64,000 bases of DNA, taken from NCBI RefSeq assembly GCF_002999335.1, contig NW_020312125.1, positions 124,001 to 188,000 of the forward strand, read 5' to 3'. The DNA is from Cyclospora cayetanensis (taxonomy: Eukaryota; Apicomplexa; Conoidasida; Eucoccidiorida; Eimeriidae). Every line of letters starts with the position of its first letter. Within the stretch, counting starts at the first letter, position 1. Positions 22,078-34,400 of the stretch are shown here, piece by piece. A program made the translations under genes and the position numbers. The notes under the pieces were generated by a model, which saw only the letters and a list, made by a program, of their open reading frames with translations, made no database searches and was not told the DNA's origin.

Positions 22078-25000
22078 CGTTGGACCGAGATACTACGGCC
22101 CTAGATGTCTGACACCCTCGCCGTGCAGCTGAGCAGAAATGATACGACAGGTGCTATGTTCAAGGCGAGAGGAAGCTCTTTTGGGTCTCCAGCAATCTGA
22201 AGACTGTATCAGAATGTGCTGCTGCCTCAGTATACTTTTTGTTGCTAGTGCCAATTTGTTACTGTCCTGGCCATGCCGTTAGCTATTCTGGATTCCGAAT
22301 GGATGAGCCCTCATGTCCTAGGAGCTCCTCTACCTTGGGCCTCAGCAAATGTAATTTGTAGCTTTCTTTACTGCTCCTCTTGTGGCGAAACGGCAGGATG
22401 ATCGGAGGAGGAGCATTCAAAAGGATAAAACAGATTTCGTGAGCGAGAAGAGACAATGGATACCTTAAAACAGAAATGCAGGAATCTATTCCAAGGAAAG
22501 GCTGCAACATGCAGATTCCTCCGTATAGTTGTGCCGTGTACTGTCGGCTGGACCGGCCGGTAGCTGCTTCAAAGGGTATGTTGCTACTTTCTGGATAGCA
22601 CAAGCAACAATAAAGGGGTTTCGCGAACAAATAACTCGCAAATTGCATGGGTAGACCCAAAAATTCGAATAAAGTATTGAGCTCATTAGCCTCAACTTTA
22701 CTTCGGCCTTCGTCTCGTTGTGTTCGGGGCCGACTGGCGCATGCAGCAGCACGACCACCTGAGTTCCAAACCTTAATAGCGAATAGCAGTGTCTTTACCT
22801 CCATTTTCCTCTGTTCTAGTCCAGGAGGTGGTTTGATGTACACACACCCTATTTCCTGCATTTGGTAATGCTTAGTAGCCCAGCCGAGCATCGAACATAC
22901 GCCATTCGATACTAAACCAAGTGGATAAACAAGGAGGGTAACGTTACCCATGCGTGCAGGCGATGGGTACTCTCTGCACACATCATGTGTTGTTGGTTGG
23001 ACATGTACTATTCTGCGGTGAATAGCCACAGAATATTAGGGATGGGGGCTATCTGTCTCCGCACTATTTAGCGCGCCAAGCTGCAATATGGCGCCTTTGA
23101 TTTTACTAGCTAATATTGATTGAAAAGAAAAAAGAGTAGTTGCTCTCGGCGTTCGTCTGTGTTAATTGTTGCAGTATAGAGCAAGCTCTCTTTGGTTCGA
23201 AACAATGGTACGTGCCTGTGCGTTATATGTTAGGTGCAATTGACTGTGAACGCTGGGAGCGCAATAACGGTGCAACATCGTGCACCGTAGCTGACCCTCT
23301 CCCTTCATGCCCGAGTCCTTCAGGGGTAAGGGCAGGGAAAAGGGGGAGCTTTTGTGGAAGGACTGTCAATATTACTTTGTAGTAAGTTCTGAAGTGGGTT
23401 TGGGGCTAAGTGTCTTTCTTCAGATACCTTAGATGAAATTATGCATTCGGCGACCTCGGAAGAATAAGGGCCTGCGCTCACAGTAAGGGCTTAGTTCCAT
23501 GCCTGATGGAGCACGATACACGATGTACGACTCCTCCACTTTCGAGTGTCGGCACAAGTTGTTTCCACACGCCATTGTTCCACGCATACGAATCGAGCAA
23601 CTTCTGCTGATAAAATTATATTTTATAGGTTCCATAATGGGAACGACAGCATATAGAAAGTGGAAAAGCTTGAATGTGCCGATTTGTTTCCTTGAAGATC
23701 GTCTACCCCGTTAACGTATTGCAGTGGGTCGCACTATCCATAGTTAAAAAGGTGCGAGGTAGCAATTGCAGCTGGCTGTAGCCCTGAGGCACATCAGCCA
23801 GCCACACATACACATGCAGGCCAGCAAGCGAAATCACACTTGATGTCCACAATATCGAGGGCCTGAATTTTTCCGCGGCGGATAGACTGGAGGGATTTAA
23901 AGTCAGACAGCCAACCACAACGGTGTCCTGGACGGACGACACATTCTAATCAAAGTTTCATCTAATAGCAAGTCCGTAGCGACTAACCTTATACTATGAG
24001 CTCATTGACCTTTGTGCGCCCACGGTTGGTCTTGCTTCAATAGCTCCTCTGAACACTTCCACCAAACATGAGGGGGGCAGTCAGTACATCGAATCTGGTG
24101 CATGGTGAATGGAAAGTGCTTTTGCCGTATAGATCGCTTGCCTTTGCTCCTCGCGTTTCGAACAGCGGGGAAAGGAGGAGAGGACTTCAAGAATACTGCC
24201 TTGAAAGGCAAGCCATTCTAGAACTTGGCCCTCGAAAACAGCTATTGTATTTTGGGCCTGACCCTTTGTACTAAGGGGTTTCAAACGGAAACCCCTGCAT
24301 TTGCAGGGGTCGCTCCAAGCCGTACTGCATGATGCACTGAATTTCATACACCACTCCTTCCTACTGAATGCCCAATGTACATGATATTAAGATCTGGCAC
24401 CCTCAACGCTGAGACGGCGCCGCGGCGCTGATTACGCCCGAATAATTTCTAGGTCCTCATTCGTCTGCGCTACATTTTTCGAATGTTCTTAGAAGCCTCA
24501 CGATATCTAACAGCGAAACCAGAAGAAAAATTGATACGGATGACTAATGCAGTTGGTAAGCGGGATTTCATTGAACAACGCACTGCGAGGATGTTGGTGT
24601 AACTCTCCGTCGAAGGTCTTCATCGGGAGACACTTACATCTAAACCCAATACACATGTAATAGAAGCTTCTTGATTTTTCTTCATATACCTCCTTCCTCC
24701 CTGCCCGCTACCCTCAGCGCTACCGAAAATGGGGAATGGGCCAGTTAGAATGCGCGTGTTGCTGTACGCTCTGAGCACAACGCGCATTCACAGCTAGTTG
24801 GCATAGCGTCTAGTGTATGCTCACAACATTGAGTTTTCTAGCATTGAGCAAATGCTTCGGTGCACGAAAGAATCTGTATGAAGAGAAAAGGTGACTAGTC
24901 AGCACTTTAATGGTCTTTCTACTGAATCGAACTAACGTCTAGAAAAGCTCCTGAGTCCGCCTGAGCCCGCTAAACACACTTGCAACTCCTCGAAGCAGCG

Positions 25001-26541
25001 GTAAGCTGTCTTCTAATTAGTTCTAACTCGCTTAAGGTTTATGGCCTCGACCTGTTTGTTTAGTGAATCAGGATGAACACATCTTCTCTGCTCTGATTTG
25101 GGAGTCGATCTGTAGAGGCTATGCGTTAGACCGCATTCCACATTGCTATGATGCGTATTCGGTGCATAATACAAACTTAGTGAGATCAAATACTTATCTA
25201 CATTTAAGGTGAATTTTCTTCGTGTTTCCAAGCAGATTGATTAAGTGCTGAAAGATTTTAAGGGCTGCTTGGGGCCTGGCATGGCTAGGCACTTCACAGT
25301 AAATACGAAATTGGCGACCCCCAGAGCACGTGCAATTTCGCAACAGTACCTTCGCTATTATCATGGGGTAAGGAACTCTCTGCAGAAGCTAAGACGGATA
25401 TACCTTGCCCACCTTGTACCCTTCGACGAAAGTGGGATTACAACGGGCTTTCCGGAGCAGAGACACACAGAAAAAGTAGAAGGTGAATAAACTGAGCGTA
25501 GTTCTTACCTTAGCTGCACTGGAGTTGTCCTAGTGAGCTCAGCTGACTGCCGTTCTAGCCAGTGACTACAATAAGGTTTTCTTTATCTTGCTAATTCTGA
25601 CTGTAAAAATCATGGGCAGTTTTCCGTTGCTAGGCATGGTTTCCTATGGCACCTTGCTTATGGGACCACAAACACTGGCTTCTGCTTTAGTATGTGTGGG
25701 AAGTTACCCACTGCTAAAGCATTGTCGTCCTGATCGTGCACAAGCTAGTGAAACATAGCCATACCCGCGCTCGCAATGCCTTTTTCGTGTTCTGAAGCCT
25801 AATAAAGTATAACAATAGCTAAAACTTCTTATAATGCGCAAAACGCCAAAACAAATAAACAGCAAGTGACCTACGCGTGGCGAGAGAAACAAATATTCAC
25901 AGAATCGCCGTTGGTCTGCGGTGTTCCTGGTAACAGCAGTGGCTTCCTGTCATTTCCCTGAAATGCTATGTAGAATCTGCGCCGCTATTTCCTAGAACTC
26001 ATGATGAAAGCTTCAAGATAGGGCCTGTCCTAGTGGCGATATTTTCGCTGAATGCCGAACATCCGTAAGCATTCCTTGGTTTCTCCCCTTGTCGCCAGTC
26101 TGACCACCTCAAAAGCCAAATATGTCGCCTCCAAAAACAAATGTTTCTTTCCGAATGACCCCTAAGACTTCTGGATAATCATGCGTTTTCCCAATAGCAG
26201 AAGATAGCCATGTCATCATTCCTGTGAAGCAATTCTAGTGCGTTGAACCTTTGACCTACCTTATCTACGGGTCCGTCAGTGGGGTGACCTCATGCCGAAA
26301 TCAAGCGCTGAGTTTGGATTTGAATTGTCCAGCTCTTTTTATTTCGGCATTGAGGATAAACCGACTTGAAATTTGCGAGACATAGAGACTTCAACTGCGG
26401 GAAGTTCATCTGAATCCACCCATAAACTTGCTTCGGGACCCGCAGAAGGCTGAGCGCGGGCAACCAGACAGCTTTAAGCTTCTTTGAAAACAAGAAACGA
26501 ACCAGTTTCGCACTTCCCAATTTGGCAAGTAACACGGTGAA
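22078..26541. other. Divergent intergenic region
   Basis: This 4.5 kb stretch separates the UBA-PUB (-) and metallophosphoesterase (+) genes. It holds a 248-codon unrecognised open frame on the minus strand (23029-22283, no ATG at its left limit) and a pair of overlapping inverted repeats at 24274-24310. Otherwise I see nothing. Confidence 0.45.
24274..24310. repeat. Two overlapping perfect inverted repeats
   Basis: AGGGGTTTC (24274-24282) pairs with GAAACCCCT (24288-24296), and ACCCCTGCA (24291-24299) pairs with TGCAGGGGT (24302-24310). The two 9-bp stems share positions 24291-24296, so only one can form at a time. No gene is known across this point. Confidence 0.85.
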
Positions 26542-28857
26542 ATGCGGATTTTTGCTTGGTCTGATCTGCATCTTGAATGCAGAGGCAATTTTGAGCTCGT
26601 CAGGCAGTTCTGCCGGTTACACCAGAAATGTTCAGAACCAGTGTCCGGAACTATCAAATCCAGGGAAGTATCCGCAAATATACGCGTTCATAAAACTATG
26701 GACCCAGAATCACGTATGGTCCACGGAGCTCGCAAATTGGATGGAGCTCATTTAGCAGAAAGGGTAACCTGGCCGCTGCTAGCGGATTCCCTTGCAGAGA
26801 ACATCGGAAAGATGTGGAAAGCAGTCACAGGGACAGCGGCGGAAGTGAGAGAGAACTTCTCAAACGATGTCCTTATATTGGCAGGAGACGTACACTACGA
26901 AATGGACGGTCTCAAAGAGTCACTACAGCTCTTCAGCTCTGTCTTTGGTCATGTGGCCTTTGTTCCGGGTAACCACGAACTGTGGGTCACACAGAAAGAT
27001 AGAGAATCAGGTGAGGCAGTGTCTCATGCCTTTACTTGCACGCTTAAACACCGGTCATTCCGCAGCTGCTTGGCTGTCATTCTCATCCACCCCGTCTTAT
27101 AACAAAGCTCGTATCTTGTTTTTAAATGCAGCATATTCATTTATCTATTAATCTGATTCCATCCTTTGTCACCTGCTTTAAGAGACCAGCTGCCTACTGG
27201 GCTTTGGTGAGTTCCTTTACCGTAAAGTGCATTAGTACACAGAATTACATTGCAGCAGCTCCTTGCTCTATTTTTGCAGTCGAGGTTGCTAAACTGCAGC
27301 CAAGCACTCGTTTCTCTATGTTTATGTCGATATACAGGCATTACCGACAGTCTGCGTAAATTCGACAGCATTTTGCACTTGTGCGACTCTCTGGGAGTGC
27401 ATACAAGGCCTTTTACCCCCATCAGTGGCGTGCGGCTGGTGCCTCTTTTCTCGTGGTACGACGAGTTTGACCCCTCGTTTCGCCGCGTGGCCCTGCCCTC
27501 CCCCAAACCAGGCAGCACACTAAGAACTGCCGCCAACGATATTGCTGAGGTACCCTTGCCCGCGGCTGCGTCTACTGAATCGGGCAGAATGTATGACCAC
27601 AAGCTCCTCTTAAGTCTATCCGAAAATTGGATGGATTACAGTGCTTGCAAGTGGCCGCATCCCCTCAGCAACAACGATCCTGGTTCTGAGGGAGGACGGA
27701 GTACTCCGTATTCTAGCCAGCAATGCAACGAGGCAGAGCACATTTTGTCTAGCCAGTCGAGCGCCAGAAACAATTCAAGCAGTTGCTGTTCGTGCATGGG
27801 TGAAAGCACCTCCTGTAGCAGTCCCCCTTCCACCAACGTCTCAACCTCCACCGCTGCCTCCAGACAGGAAAGTTCAGCAGTTTCTTTCGGTTCTAGAGAG
27901 TCCCACGAGGCTTTTTCTGAGGCACCCCATTACGGATGGTCTGTTGAAAAAGCACGTACAGTTCGGCCCATGCTCTTCTCCAGCAGCTCCCCAAGACGGA
28001 CTACAGACACCTGGGGGATGCCCCTCAGCCTTGCAGAGTTCTTTGCCAGTGAAAACGAGCGCCGCGGTTGTTTTGCACCAGAAGCGCTGAGCGAGTCCAC
28101 AAGACAATCCCATTCAGTACAGAGCGGACGGTCTCCAGCTGCAGGACCAGCCTCAGCAGCAACAGATGTGCCCCCATCAGCTGCAGCCGAGGCAGCCACG
28201 AACCACAATGGTGGAGCAAAACAAGAGGATCAGACTCACTGCAGTGAAAACGACCGGGTATCTTCATCGGCTGCAGCTGGATTGACCTGTGCTACTGTCG
28301 TGGAATGCGCTTATAAACCTGCTCCAACGGATTTCGACAAAGCTCCAGTGGTGATCACCTTTTCTCACTTTCTGCCTCGGGCTGAACTGGCTACAGTGTA
28401 TCCTCTTAAGCCCCGCGCCCTGGCATATGTAATGGGGTCCAGCCGTATTGACGAGCAATTGAGACAGGCCGGTGGCACCGTTCATGTCTTTGGTCACTCT
28501 CACGTGGATATTGATCAAGAGATAGAGGTCCGCCACGACATACGGCACAAAATAATTAGTCATTTTATTTTTTGAGAAATCTGCCCTACCACAGCTGCTT
28601 TTCCCAATAGCTGCCGACCCGGATGCTACCCTGTGGTGGAATACTTTCTGAAGCTCCCTTGGTTTGTACTCTGCTCCTCAGGCGTATTTTGCACCTTGAC
28701 ATTTTAAATCTTTGCACTTCTCTCTCTGAGCTGTGCTTGTGCTGCGTATGCTGCTCAGGGAGTGCGATACATTCAGCACGCTCTGGGGCGCCCCTCTGAA
28801 CAAAAATGGTTCCCTGGCAGGCGGAAACCTAAGGTCATCTGCGAAGTTGCAAACTAG
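26542..28857 (+). CDS. Calcineurin-like metallophosphoesterase (3 exons, 585 aa)
   Basis: Binuclear-metal phosphoesterase; substrate unknown. Exons 26542-27010, 27338-28527 and 28759-28857 join by GT-AG introns with phases 1 and 0. An in-frame TAA at 26530 supports the ATG at 26542. The metal-binding motifs appear in family order: SDLHLE (Asp8, His10), GDVH (Asp116), GNHE (Asn144, His145), a His in SHFLPR (about 499) and GHSH (about 542-545). The last small exon supplies GVRYIQHALGRPSE, corresponding to the family's GVRYxxNxLGYPxE ending, and so confirms exon 3. Between the GNHE half and the GHSH half lies a Ser/Ala/Pro-rich insertion of about 220 residues (roughly 254-474). No signal peptide is evident, so it is probably cytosolic. 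Confidence 0.9.
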
Positions 28858-30035
28858 AAAGCCCTGCATGCACAAGGGATATAGAAGCCATACTGAGTAC
28901 AGGCTCCATTTTTCGAGCGTGCAGCAACGCTTCACTGCCGCGTGTGGGACCCTATAGTACGACAAATATATTATTTCCCTGACCTTTACACATTCAGTGA
29001 CGCTGCTGAGCGCCACCGAACCATAATGACAACAGTGCAGTGAAGCGCAATGAATGAGCAGAAATAAAAGGCTTTGACCTAATCGGCTCAACTATGACGG
29101 CGTTAGACTGTCTGTCGGGGCCCAAGCATCCCTGAACATGTGCTACGCTGTGGCATTACCGTGTTTGTAACGGCTTCTCTGTTACTGTCAAGAATCGTTC
29201 CCGTCTATACTCGTAAGAATGTAGGTCCATATTAAGTAAATTCTTCAGTTTTTCTGTGAGTGGCCAAATCTTGCAGTCTGATGGAGTGCCTTGTCCCCAG
29301 CCCTTCCAGGAGCCGACCCGAAGGAAGCTCACAAGGCTCCCCGTCAAAAACACGCAAAAGCAGCACCTATATACTTACTATTTAGAAAATTGGAACTAAT
29401 AAATTTTGAGTCAAGCTGACATTCGGGCCTGGAAGAACCTTTGTCTCTCTTATGTCTCTGCTACTGGCACTAGGTGTGGAGATAGAACGCAGGGAGAATA
29501 CTTGCTCATCCATCATCAGCAGACACCGTTCTATAGATGTTCACATGCCGTATACGCGCTTTGGTCGCATATGTGTCCTTTCTTGAGGCCATTCTTGTTG
29601 TGTCTCCATTATTTTCTCGCTATAGATATTTCATTCCTGGTACAGTCCATGCCGTATGAACAAAAGAGCGACGGAAGATCCGCATCAGTACTTTAATACA
29701 CTAGGCTTGAATTAATGCAGTAGACTTTTACTAGAAGCTCAGACACTGCCCCCACCAGGCTTTGTAAGTGGTTTCACATGCCAAAATAAATGGTTTTTCT
29801 GCGAGGGTGTTGATCTCGCGGCGCTGTGCATATTACACTGTAATCACTTGGGATTTGCATGCACCCCAAAGCAAGAGCAGCACTCGGTACAGTGCGCTCT
29901 GCCTCCGTAACTGGTGGTCAGGCGACAGCGCCATTGATATGGCACTGCCGCCTACAGTTCAACCTAAATTTCTCCAGCACCTAAACTTGCAACTCTCGCA
30001 GTTGCGCGTTCCACTAAAGCACTTAATTGAATAGC
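28858..30035. other. Convergent intergenic region
   Basis: Holds the 3' flanks of the metallophosphoesterase (+) and the transporter (-). No supported gene, repeat or RNA. Confidence 0.5.
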
Positions 30036-31409
30036 CTAGAATCGGCTCAGACCCTGTGGCGCATTAAATCGCACCCTACTCGGCTTCGGGAAGCTCTCCA
30101 TAGGCCTGAATAAAACACGAGAAGCCAGACACGGTGTTACACCAGTAATAAAGACACAGCCAAGCTTAATACAGTAGCCAACCACTATGCACGCGCATAC
30201 GTACTTTTGGTTGTGTGATGCGGATTGACGAAACTGTGTGATGGTTTTATTTACATCATTGACCTCTGTAAGCATGAAGCTATGGTTATTCGCTGTGCTT
30301 ACCTCTCCACTATCCTCCTCAATGGACTGAAGGTATTGCTTGGATCCTCCGTGTTCCAGCTCGGCCCCTGAGTCAGAGGGGGAGCGCATTGCTCCTCCCC
30401 CCCGCATTTCGGTTTGTTGCTCTACCTCAGCAGCGTTTATCAGGACGTCGCATGCTCCCAAGGCTCGGCCGGCAACAACTAAAAGAATTGCTACATATCC
30501 TTGCCATCCAGGGCTGCCGAATGTAATGCCAATAATGAAGACCAGGACAATAGATAGGACTTCAAGGCACCGCCATGGGCCCTGTCCTGTCCTCCGAATT
30601 AAGCGGTTGGACACGATGTTCTTAAGGAAAGGGAGAGCTCCAACAGTGACGAGACATCCCCATGTCTGCCATGTGTACAACGAAGAGGGGTTCAAGGGCA
30701 TGGCACTGAGGACTGAACCCTCGCCGCATAGCACCATGAGCACTGGCAACGCGATGATGGAGATCAAATGCTGGTGGTTATGTAGCAGGTTTCCCTTGCC
30801 CTCGACCTCATGCATAACCTTCTGGAGGAAAGCAGCACGAAAGGCGGCAGAGAAAATTGCATACAGTAGAGCCCATGGCAGGACCTCCGATCCAACAGTC
30901 TTGGGGTCTGTGATGCCAAGGATGAAGGCGAGGAACAACAGGCCAATAGCCTGCCATCTCATTGGCATGTATTCCTCCCCACAGCCCACAAATCTGGTGA
31001 TGTGATGAAGCACAACTGCAAAGGCAACTACAACGGGGAGAGTTGCGATGCACTGCACACGGTACAGAAGGACGTTAGCCAAAACGAGCATTAACGCGTT
31101 GACAATTGTTGGAACGAGAAGCCGCTTCAGTATCCGTTTGTCGATTTCCACTCGTGGAAAGTACGCGAACTTTGGGTATTCATGACCGAGCTCACCGAGG
31201 CACCAAGCCATGAGCAGGCCTTGGGCCAGCTGCCACCAGGTAACGAAGACCGGGAAAGGCACGACATCTAGGAAAAGGCGGTACACCACGAAAATGTTTG
31301 ACAAAGTCAATACCAAGAACAAGACCTCAGCAGTTAGAATCTCTGGGTCTCGTAGATAACGCTGGAGTTCTTGCCAAGTCGGCATCCGGATATCGCGCAG
31401 AGTGGCCAT
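30036..31409 (-). CDS. Nucleotide-sugar/triose-phosphate-type transporter (DMT superfamily, 424 or 457 aa)
   Basis: A multi-pass membrane protein with about ten hydrophobic helices in the EamA/TPT arrangement, probably carrying a nucleotide sugar into the Golgi or ER. The segment SNIFVVYRLFLDV followed by PFPVFVTWWQLAQGL resembles helices 1-2 of SLC35C1-type GDP-fucose transporters (xPIFVTFYQ), but the rest is divergent and the substrate is not certain. The ATG at 31409 begins MATLRDIRMPTW. Helices fill residues about 25-330, followed by a cytosolic Ser/Glu-rich tail. The frame stays open to 30036, but strong splice signals (AAAA|GTACGT at 30204, TTTTATTCAG before 30105) define a 99-nt in-frame intron. 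Splicing gives exons 31409-30205 and 30105-30036. It converges with the metallophosphoesterase. Confidence 0.86.
   Translation of the reverse strand: MATLRDIRMPTWQELQRYLRDPEILTAEVLFLVLTLSNIFVVYRLFLDVVPFPVFVTWWQLAQGLLMAWCLGELGHEYPKFAYFPRVEIDKRILKRLLVPTIVNALMLVLANVLLYRVQCIATLPVVVAFAVVLHHITRFVGCGEEYMPMRWQAIGLLFLAFILGITDPKTVGSEVLPWALLYAIFSAAFRAAFLQKVMHEVEGKGNLLHNHQHLISIIALPVLMVLCGEGSVLSAMPLNPSSLYTWQTWGCLVTVGALPFLKNIVSNRLIRRTGQGPWRCLEVLSIVLVFIIGITFGSPGWQGYVAILLVVAGRALGACDVLINAAEVEQQTEMRGGGAMRSPSDSGAELEHGGSKQYLQSIEEDSGEVSTANNHSFMLTEVNDVNKTITQFRQSASHNQKYVCACIVVGYCIKLGCVFITGVTPCLASRVLFRPMESFPKPSRVRFNAPQGLSRF
30106..30204 (-). other. In-frame 99-nt intron in the transporter
   Basis: The donor GTACGT at 30204 and acceptor ATTCAG before 30105 bound 99 nt with no in-frame stop, so both spliced (424 aa) and unspliced (457 aa) messages are readable to the same stop. 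The optional 33 residues include a hydrophobic stretch (CIVVGYCIKLGCVFITGV) that could act as an extra membrane segment. Confidence 0.7.
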
Positions 31410-34400
31410 GGTGCCGACTCTCTGCTTCTTCGGTTCGAAAGAACAAGAAGAAGAGGATAAGTGGTAAGAGACAAAGGAACAGATTGTCTCCCACAGACTT
31501 CGAGCTACTTGGCAATGATATCAACTGAAATGACGCTCTATCGATGGGCTGGGCGGCACACGAACAACTTGCAGCCGACCGAGAGCGCAGCCAGGCCGGC
31601 ACGCGCTAAGCACATATACTCCGTGAGGCAGAGGAATCGTGGCCATGGAATCTCAATTCCAGCTGGTTGTATTTTGTTGTTTTTGAGTAACGAAGGACTT
31701 GTTGAGAGATGGGACGACTGTGTGCGAGCTAAAGGCTATGAGGTCGCCGCAGCAGGCAGCCAAGCCTCAGGGGCGGCCCCGTTGGTCGGCAGCGGTCGGT
31801 TGTACCACTCATTCTGCTCCTGACTGTCCCATGCGACGATTACCCGAAATAACTGCTCTTAAAATGCTACTATAGATATCTTATCGGAAGCCCCCATCTT
31901 CCCCCCATATAGAAGACAAATATATTCAGTGTTATGTTAAAGTACCTCGAGCAGTCCACAAGGCGTCTTGGCGCACAGGCTTGTGCGAATACCGATATGA
32001 ATAGTTTTTTTCTTGAAAAGCGGCAGCAAGAAACTTAGTAAGTAAAGTTTCTATCTGCCCATCCAGAGCTTACAGACTGAGCTAGCAACTCGTATCCTCC
32101 CGGTCTTGGTTCATTTAATCACACTGGGCTGTCGTGGGGGATCAAAGCGCTGATACTGCTCCCATCGACAAGCCCCTTACCTTCCCCAGCTTATTTTTGC
32201 TTATGAAGGTACCCGTCGCTGACTAACCTGTGACGTGCCCTAGGCATGCAGTCCCTATCGCACAATTTATTGCTCGTTAGCAGTGGTAGCGATTCCCCCA
32301 ACCACCCTTTTCAATCCCCCTCAAGATGAGCCTTATTTTCAGGACACCATTTATAGTCAGGCGCTTGGCGCTGCGATTGCGACTCCTGAGGCCGTCCTGT
32401 GACAACGCAGCTTAGTATGCTTGGACCCACGGTAATTACAGAAAATCTGTACTCTATTAAACATATAGGGACCGGACGCGAAATGTGGAGGCAATACAAG
32501 GAGACCTCTACAGTAGAGTATTACTTGTAGCCGCTTACAGCTTACTGCACTGTCCTGTGCAATTGATTACCACCGCTTCACCACCACTTGTCAAAACGCG
32601 AGCAGGGACCCCGGAAAAAAACCGTGAGTGTAGCGGGGCAACGCTCCACATAAACACTTGCTACTACCCAGGCCGCATTTAGCTCAGAAGCAGTGAGGGA
32701 TGGATTCCTTGATTTGTGTGTTTGTAATTTCTGTTTTTTCAGCTTACACTTTTGCTTCACTTTAGATCGTTTCATCTAGCACACGCACAGCATTGCGTTT
32801 TCATTTATCCCACTTACAGTACTCTATAAAAAACCTGAAAAGTACGAAGAGAAAGTCCAGCTACTCAACACCCTACTAAATCTTAGCTAATAACTAATAT
32901 GGTACAAAGTGATCTGATCTAGCTTTGAAAGTCTCTCCCCCATCCCGTTTCAAAAAGCTTGCCCTTGTGCTCCGTAGCTGTACATCCGAGCCAACTGCGC
33001 GCCGAAGAGTGGAAGACATTCCGCGCGATCGCAGTTTTCCAGGTAGGGCACAAAGGCGAAAACAGTGAAAAAAAAACGCACATGTCTGCATCAACCAATA
33101 AAGCAAAATTAGCAGGAAGAAACATGTACAGACTAGCCAACAATGAACCAAACACCAAACAAACACGACCACGGAGGCGCCATGCTCGATCTCTTCGGCG
33201 TGCTGGAATGTATGAGCCTAATGCCACGAGGTTACAGATGACAAGTGAAATCTGTGAAGAAAATCGGAATTCATATTAGTTCGCCAGTGTCCCCTAGTCT
33301 CATAGAGCAGTCTCTTCATGCGTATAGAGCCGCTGCATGCAGCATAGCAAATTTCGCAGCTCCAGAGAAGGCACAGGGCAGAATTTAGGGACACCATACC
33401 TGAGAAAGTGTGCCTATATATGAGTGCAGAGAACACCTCAACAATAATACTAGGAGGCTTTTCAAGCGATATATTCTGGTGAAAGTAGCGAAGTCAGGTA
33501 AAGCATGCACTTGGGAAAAACAGCTGTCCAGGCACGCGAGAAAGACCATTCACAGCCACTCGTGTTGCTAGCAACTAGAGCCGCATGCTCTGCCACAATT
33601 AATGAAACCTCCATCTGATCCTGTGTAAGCCAGTAGAGCTGGCTCTCCCCCCCCTTCCCTTCACCTTTTGTCTAATCTGCCATCAGCGCTCCATGATCCT
33701 AGAATAAAGTACATACGAGGCTTCGTAGGAACACTCAGCCGCCACAGGGGTCACTTGCTTGCTACGGGAATGGCGCGAATAATTCAGGGATCTTTGTAAC
33801 ATCCTTTAAATAGGCGCATCGGCAGAGAAACAAAGAGTTTTGATACGAAAAAGACTTGAGAGGGCCACGACACGTAGCCACAAACATCGTCATCCGGTAA
33901 CCTCTGGGTGCATCTCGTGAAGCCTGGCATCAAAGAACCGAATCTGCAAGCTCCAAACAACAGCCGACCTCCGCTTACAGCATTTTGCTGGCTGTCTCTT
34001 GAGCTTTGCGAATATATATGCATGCCCTTGCCAAGCATTCTCCAAATCCCTCCTCCCTTAAAAGCAGCTGCTGGATTAGGACCACCAGGTCAAGGCATGG
34101 ATCGAGGAAGGGGTTCTTTGGGCAGACCAGGAATGCAGGAGAACAACAGACAAAGAAGGCGTATAGCTGTAAAACCTACTCAGCGCTGAAAAGAAATTTA
34201 GGCCAAGTAAATAGAAATCTTAAGCATAGAGTCGCACACAAGGCAGAAGAGTGCGGTTGCTGGACTCGTTACTTTTATTTCCTTTTGCTTCAGGGTGATT
34301 CTGGGTCCAAATGGGCATCTTTGCTGGGTGTGCTTACAGCGACATAGACGCTACCCTGACTCTTGACGTCTGACAACCCAACGACCGGGTCCAGAGCCAT

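Noticed and set aside
32665..32700. tRNA-like D-arm sequence (TTTAGCTCAGAAGCAG)
   Set aside because: No matching acceptor stem, anticodon arm or T-loop follows.
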